Shown here piece by piece: positions 60,127 through 64,000 of a stretch of DNA of 64,000 nt. Under the pieces are notes generated by a model. It did no database searches and had not been told where the DNA came from. It worked only from the letters and a program-made list of their open reading frames with translations. How positions within the stretch are numbered: the first letter of the stretch is position 1; each line of letters opens with the position of its first letter. Source of the DNA: Streptosporangium carneum. GTDB taxonomy: Bacteria > Actinomycetota > Actinomycetes > Streptosporangiales > Streptosporangiaceae. The DNA is taken from assembly GCF_027922005.1 (NCBI RefSeq), contig NZ_BSEV01000001.1, forward strand, positions 149,638-213,637, given 5' to 3'. A program made the translations under genes and the position numbers.

Positions 60127-62405
60127 GCACGTCCACCGGCGCCGGGCGTGACACGCCCGGCGCCGGCCAGGGGGCGGCATGGGTGAGCGAGCACGGCGCG
60201 CACCTGATGGACTACGCCGCCTCCCACCTCGCCTCCGACCGGGTGCTGCCCGCGGTGGCCTCCGCGCTGGCCGCGTGCCTGGCCGAGCCCCCTGCGCAGA
60301 ACGTCGGCGTCAGAGGACGGCTGTTCGCCGTCCTCCGGCGTGACTGCCTGACCGCCCCGGGTCACCGGGAACGGTACGTCCCCGACACGGGACCCGGCAT
60401 GCCGGACGAGGAGGTGACCGAGCGCGTCTGGTCGCTCGTCGAACCGCTGGGCACCGAGACGCTCAGGCTGATGTACCGTCACGGGCTCGCCACGGAGGAC
60501 CTCTCCCACGTGCTGGCGATGCCCGTCGAGGACGTCACCAGGCTCGCCACCCGCACCCAGGACCTGATCGAGATCCTGGCGAGCGGACTGGACGCGCTCG
60601 CCAACAGGCGTCGTGGCTGCCAGGAACTCGAGCCCCTGGTCGAGACGCTCTTCCCCGAGGAGGAGTGGACGGCGTCACGGCTCGACCAGGACGCGCGGGC
60701 GAGCCTGCTGTCCCACATGGTCAAGTGCCCCGTGTGCGCGCGACCGATCAACATCCGCTACACGGTCCCGCAGATGGTCTCCCATCCGCGGATCCGCGCC
60801 CTGACCGCCCAGACCAGACGGCGACTGCTGGAGTCCCTGCCGCCCGCGGCGGACCAGCCCGCGCCCGCCCGCGGCGGCGCGCCCTCCGCGCCCGGACGCG
60901 GCACCTCGCCCTCCGTGCTCGCGGCGCCCACCGCGCCCCCTGCGGCCACCACGCCCGCCGAGGCGCCCGGACGCCCCAGGCCCGCCGCCTCCTCCTCGTC
61001 CGGGTCCTCCTCGACGGCCGGAGTTCCTCCAGCCGCGGGAACGCCCAAGGCGACCAGGCCCGCCAAGTCCTCCGCGCCCACCAGGGCCGCCAAGGCGACC
61101 GGGTCCTCCGCGCAGGCAAGGCCCCCCAAGGCGTCCGGCTCCCCGGCGCAGGGCAGGTCTCCTTCCCCCGACGGACCCTCCGGGGCGACCGGGTCGCCCG
61201 CCCCCGGCGCAACCACCAGGACCGGAGAGGCCTCCAGGACCGGAGGGGATCGCCGGTCCGCCGCGGGGGAGGCGACGGCCGCCCAGGGACCGACCGCCGA
61301 CGCCAGGCAGGAGGCCGAGTCCGCACCGCCCCGAACGGCCAGGCAGGACCGCTCCAGGCTCCCCTACCACCCCGTTCACCCCGACCGCGCGGACCGTTCC
61401 GACAGCTCCGGCCATTCCGAACGCCCTGACCTGCGGGAGCAGCAGGAGTCCCAGGAGCGGCCCGGCCGCCAGGGCCGTCAGGACCGCTCCAGGATCCCGT
61501 ACGGCCCCGCCCTGCGGGACCGCGCCGCCCACCAGGACCGCCCCACGCTGCCGTCCATGCCCGCCCTGCCCTCGGGCCCGTCGGGCACGGCGGGGCCGCC
61601 CCTCGCGCCGCCGGTCCCGGGGCAGGACACGCCGCTCTACGACGCGCTCTTCACCCAGGCGTGGGCACGCGGCGGCGACGCGACCACCACCATGCCGTCC
61701 ATGCCGTCGGTGCCGTCCGCCGCGACCGGCCGCCCCTCCGGCGACGCCCGCGCGTCCGCGGCGAAGAAGTACCGCGACGTGGAGGAGGAGGAAAGCTTCG
61801 GCGGCGCCGGAGTCCGTTTCCTCGAGGCGATGTCGTGGGCGGGGGAACGGATCAGGACCACCACCGTCAAGATCATGATCATCGTGGTCGCGGGAGGAGC
61901 GGGCACCCTGACGGGGATGAACCTCCTGGCGCCCGCGATCACCCCGGAGGACGGCTCCCTGCGGGCGACCACCGCGCAGGAGCCCGCGCCCCGTGGGACC
62001 GCGCCCCTCGAGACGCCTCCCGAGACGCCCGCCGGAACCGCCCCCGCCGAGACGCCCTCCGAGGCGGCGCCCTCCGAGGCGGCGCCCTCGGGGAACACGC
62101 CCGCCGACCGGAACGGACTCGCCGCACGGGTGCGGATCCCGCCCCTGGTGACGCTCGACGAGTTCGGTCAGGGAAACATGCTCCTCACCGTGACGGGACC
62201 CGCCATGCGGTGGCGGATATCGGCTCCCGGGCTGGTCGTGAGCCCCTCCAGCGGCACCTCGAGACCGGGACATCCGGACGTGATCACCCTGCGCGCCCTC
62301 CGGATCCGCCACTGGTGCGGCACGCCCTTCTCCGCGACCGCCCCGCTGACCGTCCACGGCCCCGACGACTCGATCACCACGACGGTGCGCTGGCAGACGT
62401 GCTGA
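60123..62405 (+). CDS. Sigma-region-like/zinc-ribbon transmembrane protein
   Basis: A 760-residue protein. The N-terminal ~230 residues resemble an RNA-polymerase sigma/anti-sigma module: helices with a region-4-like EPLGTETLRLMYRHGLATED, then LSHVLAMPVEDVTRLATRTQ, and a CPVCARPINIRY Cys pair. A long Pro/Ser/Arg-rich linker (~235-550) leads to a single transmembrane helix (IMIIVVAGGAGTLTGMNLL). The extracellular end has a BACON/Ig-like look (VTGPAMRWRISAPGLVVSPS, ending in a Cys pair). It could pass an outside signal to transcription (inference). The start ATG overlaps the preceding stop. Confidence 0.75.
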   Translation: MSTSTGAGRDTPGAGQGAAWVSEHGAHLMDYAASHLASDRVLPAVASALAACLAEPPAQNVGVRGRLFAVLRRDCLTAPGHRERYVPDTGPGMPDEEVTERVWSLVEPLGTETLRLMYRHGLATEDLSHVLAMPVEDVTRLATRTQDLIEILASGLDALANRRRGCQELEPLVETLFPEEEWTASRLDQDARASLLSHMVKCPVCARPINIRYTVPQMVSHPRIRALTAQTRRRLLESLPPAADQPAPARGGAPSAPGRGTSPSVLAAPTAPPAATTPAEAPGRPRPAASSSSGSSSTAGVPPAAGTPKATRPAKSSAPTRAAKATGSSAQARPPKASGSPAQGRSPSPDGPSGATGSPAPGATTRTGEASRTGGDRRSAAGEATAAQGPTADARQEAESAPPRTARQDRSRLPYHPVHPDRADRSDSSGHSERPDLREQQESQERPGRQGRQDRSRIPYGPALRDRAAHQDRPTLPSMPALPSGPSGTAGPPLAPPVPGQDTPLYDALFTQAWARGGDATTTMPSMPSVPSAATGRPSGDARASAAKKYRDVEEEESFGGAGVRFLEAMSWAGERIRTTTVKIMIIVVAGGAGTLTGMNLLAPAITPEDGSLRATTAQEPAPRGTAPLETPPETPAGTAPAETPSEAAPSEAAPSGNTPADRNGLAARVRIPPLVTLDEFGQGNMLLTVTGPAMRWRISAPGLVVSPSSGTSRPGHPDVITLRALRIRHWCGTPFSATAPLTVHGPDDSITTTVRWQTC

Positions 62406-62457
62406 CCACCCCCTCCCTCCCGATCTTCGCAAAGCTCTCTGTGAAAGGACCTTGGCC

Positions 62458-63450
62458 ATGACGGAGACGTCCCCCCAGATCCAGTCCTCGCCGCCCCCGC
62501 AGGGCGAGCAGTTCCAGGAGACGGTCCCCCTCACCGCCGAACACCTGCTCATCAACCGGCGTCCGGAACCGGCCGGTGGATGGCGTCGCCTCGTGTGGCA
62601 GCTCTCCGGCGGGAGGATCATCCCCGCGGAGTCGGCGGCGGAGCTGGAACGCCGCACGCTGATAGCCCAGGCCCAGACTCCCGTGGCGAGCGGGCACCAC
62701 CGGATCGCGGTGATGAGCCTCAAGGGCGGGGTCGGCAAGACCACGACGACCGTCGCCCTCGGCAACACCCTGGCCTCCCTGCGGGGCGACCGGGTGATCG
62801 CCATCGACGCCAACCCCGACCGGGGAACCCTCGGCATCAAGGTCAAGTCGGAGACCGCGGCGACCATCCGCACCATGCTCGCCGAGGCTCCCCACATCCT
62901 CCGCTACGCGGACGCGCGCGCCTTCACCTCCCAGTCGCCCGCACGGCTCGAGGTCCTCGCCTCGGACACCGACCCCGCGGTGAGCGAGGCGTTCAACGCC
63001 GAGGACTACCGCACGGTCGCCGGGCTCATCGAGCGCTACTACTCGATCTGCATCACCGACTGCGGGACCGGGCTCCTGCACGGGGCCATGGGGGCGACGT
63101 TGGAGTTGGCCGACCAGATCGTGCTGGTCAGCCTGGTGGCGGTGGACGGGGCGAGTTCGGCCGCCGCGACGCTGGACTGGCTGACCGCCCACGGGCACGC
63201 GGACCTGGTCAAGAACGCCATCGTCGTGCTGAACGCCGTCGAACCGAAGTCCGACGTGGACGTGGAGCTGCTGGAACGCCACTTCGGCTCCCGCTGCCGC
63301 GCCGTGATCCGCGTGCCGTACGACCCGCACCTCAAGGAGGGCGCCGAGGTGGACCTGGTCCGCCTGCGGCCGACCACCAGGGGCGCCTACCTTCGCCTGG
63401 CCGCAGCCGCGGGCCAGGCGTTCGGCCAGCGACAGGACCGGAGCCGTTAG
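62458..63450 (+). CDS. ParA/MinD-family ATPase
   Basis: A 330-residue ATPase with the deviant Walker A KGGVGKTT (SLKGGVGKTTTTVALGNTL), a following VIAIDANPDRGTLG and ITDCGTGLLHG (Walker B-like). A ~80-residue N-terminal extension contains LLINRRPEPAGGWRRLVWQL, a feature of actinomycete MinD-like proteins that sit with envelope or secretion loci. ATG 62458 has AAAGGA about 10 nt upstream. Its stop overlaps the next GTG (TAGTG). It probably positions the membrane complex formed by neighbouring proteins. Confidence 0.86.
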   Translation: MTETSPQIQSSPPPQGEQFQETVPLTAEHLLINRRPEPAGGWRRLVWQLSGGRIIPAESAAELERRTLIAQAQTPVASGHHRIAVMSLKGGVGKTTTTVALGNTLASLRGDRVIAIDANPDRGTLGIKVKSETAATIRTMLAEAPHILRYADARAFTSQSPARLEVLASDTDPAVSEAFNAEDYRTVAGLIERYYSICITDCGTGLLHGAMGATLELADQIVLVSLVAVDGASSAAATLDWLTAHGHADLVKNAIVVLNAVEPKSDVDVELLERHFGSRCRAVIRVPYDPHLKEGAEVDLVRLRPTTRGAYLRLAAAAGQAFGQRQDRSR

Positions 63451-64000
63451 TGCGACCACCGATCTCCGAGGACCGCGACCTCGACTGGGATCTGGGGCCT
63501 CCCCCGCGTAACAACCGCCGGATGGTCATCGTGGTGATCTCGATGGTGGGGGCGATCCTGCTGGCGGTCGGGGTCTGGCGCCTCATGGGATCCGGGTCGG
63601 ACGATCCCCGGTCGGTCTCCACCGCGCAGGTCGCCGACACGAGAGTCGCGCTCGCCCCTCCCTCGGGCTACGAGAGCGAGGCGGGCTACCCGGTCGGGTT
63701 TCCCCGCACGGAGCTGGGGGCGGCCTCGGCCGCCGCGGCCGCGCTGGAGGCCGCCTGGACGCTGGACGTCGCCCAGGCCGAGCACGCGGCGGTCCTGTAC
63801 GCCCCGCCCGACCAGCGGGAGGTGGCCCGGGCAGGCGCGCGGGCCTCGGTCGCCGGATGGCGGGAGACCCTCGGGCTTCCCAAGACCGGGGCGCTTCCCC
63901 CCGGGGCCGCCATGCGGACCAAGACGATCGGGATCCAGTGGCGACCCCGTTCCAAGGACCTGGTCCAGGTCTCCGTCCTGGTCCAGGTCACCGCGACGAA
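63450..64000 (+). CDS. Single-span membrane protein, partial at window end
   Basis: From GTG 63450 the frame stays open to the window edge (183 codons seen). An acidic-basic N-terminus (SEDRDLDWDLGPPPRNNRR) precedes one transmembrane helix (MVIVVISMVGAILLAVGVWRL) and an extracellular domain (LDVAQAEHAAVLYAPPDQRE, then WRETLGLPKTGAL). The build resembles the membrane-anchored assembly factors of secretion complexes, but no family is certain. It is translationally coupled to the ATPase. Confidence 0.75.
   Translation, partial: MRPPISEDRDLDWDLGPPPRNNRRMVIVVISMVGAILLAVGVWRLMGSGSDDPRSVSTAQVADTRVALAPPSGYESEAGYPVGFPRTELGAASAAAAALEAAWTLDVAQAEHAAVLYAPPDQREVARAGARASVAGWRETLGLPKTGALPPGAAMRTKTIGIQWRPRSKDLVQVSVLVQVTAT

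Overview
The window is about 64 kb of very GC-rich DNA from a sporulating actinomycete, most likely of the Streptosporangiales (the style of Nonomuraea, Streptosporangium or relatives). Supporting signs are the GC-biased third codon positions, a WhiB regulator, an SsgA-like protein, DUF2637/Spd-type transfer proteins and a DUF574 methyltransferase. I see no rRNA or tRNA gene.

Region 1 (1-10.4 kb) is the transfer and regulation end of an actinomycete integrative and conjugative element (AICE). Leftward genes with mostly ATGA-type overlaps encode a WhiB regulator, a DUF2637 membrane protein, an SsgA-like protein, an anti-sigma-type ATPase, a Gly/Arg-rich membrane protein, an FtsK/TraB-like DNA pump, an M48-type peptidase and a RapZ-C/Nudix fusion. 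A KorSA-like GntR repressor with a paired operator sits at the head of the operon, divergent from a Pif-like Nudix gene. Integrase, excisionase and replication genes are not in the window and may lie to its left.

Region 2 (10.5-22.2 kb) is a mosaic. It holds a decayed CRISPR-like array with a possible cas remnant, then a 2113-residue secreted Rhs/YD-repeat polymorphic toxin whose stop codon overlaps a small two-helix membrane protein (candidate immunity protein). After it come fragments of a recombinase, two duplicated HTH genes flanking a SUKH immunity gene, a PLP-dehydratase tail and a KAS III relic.

Region 3 (21.7-33 kb) is biosynthetic cluster 1, partly decayed. Its intact core is a Thr-specific adenylation-carrier protein, an Fe/2-oxoglutarate halogenase with the SyrB2-type HxA motif, and a SyrC-type Cys aminoacyltransferase, which together predict 4-chlorothreonine on a carrier protein. 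Around the core lie a carrier protein carrying a FkbM methyltransferase inside an adenylation-domain remnant, an acyl-CoA dehydrogenase, an ACP, a shortened amidohydrolase, a frameshifted carbamoyltransferase and a truncated fatty-acyl-AMP ligase.

Region 4 (33-42.6 kb) is ordinary chromosome: two methyltransferases, a secreted HExxH/ricin-B protein, an HhH protein, a lipoprotein, a PadR/membrane-protein pair, and a LysR/DUF1772 divergent pair.

Region 5 (42.7-53.3 kb) is biosynthetic cluster 2, all leftward and tightly coupled: ALAS-like oxoamine synthase, TauD-type dioxygenase, an atypical KAS III, ATP-grasp ligase, PaaK/LuxE-like ligase, a second ATP-grasp-like ligase and an MFS exporter, followed by an epoxide-hydrolase-fold protein that lacks its catalytic Asp and His.

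Region 6 (53.8-64 kb) holds a 6-phosphogluconate-dehydrogenase-family reductase, a 14-helix MFS exporter, and a rightward five-gene locus of membrane-anchored proteins with a ParA/MinD-like ATPase. That locus runs off the right edge and looks like part of a cell-envelope or secretion apparatus.
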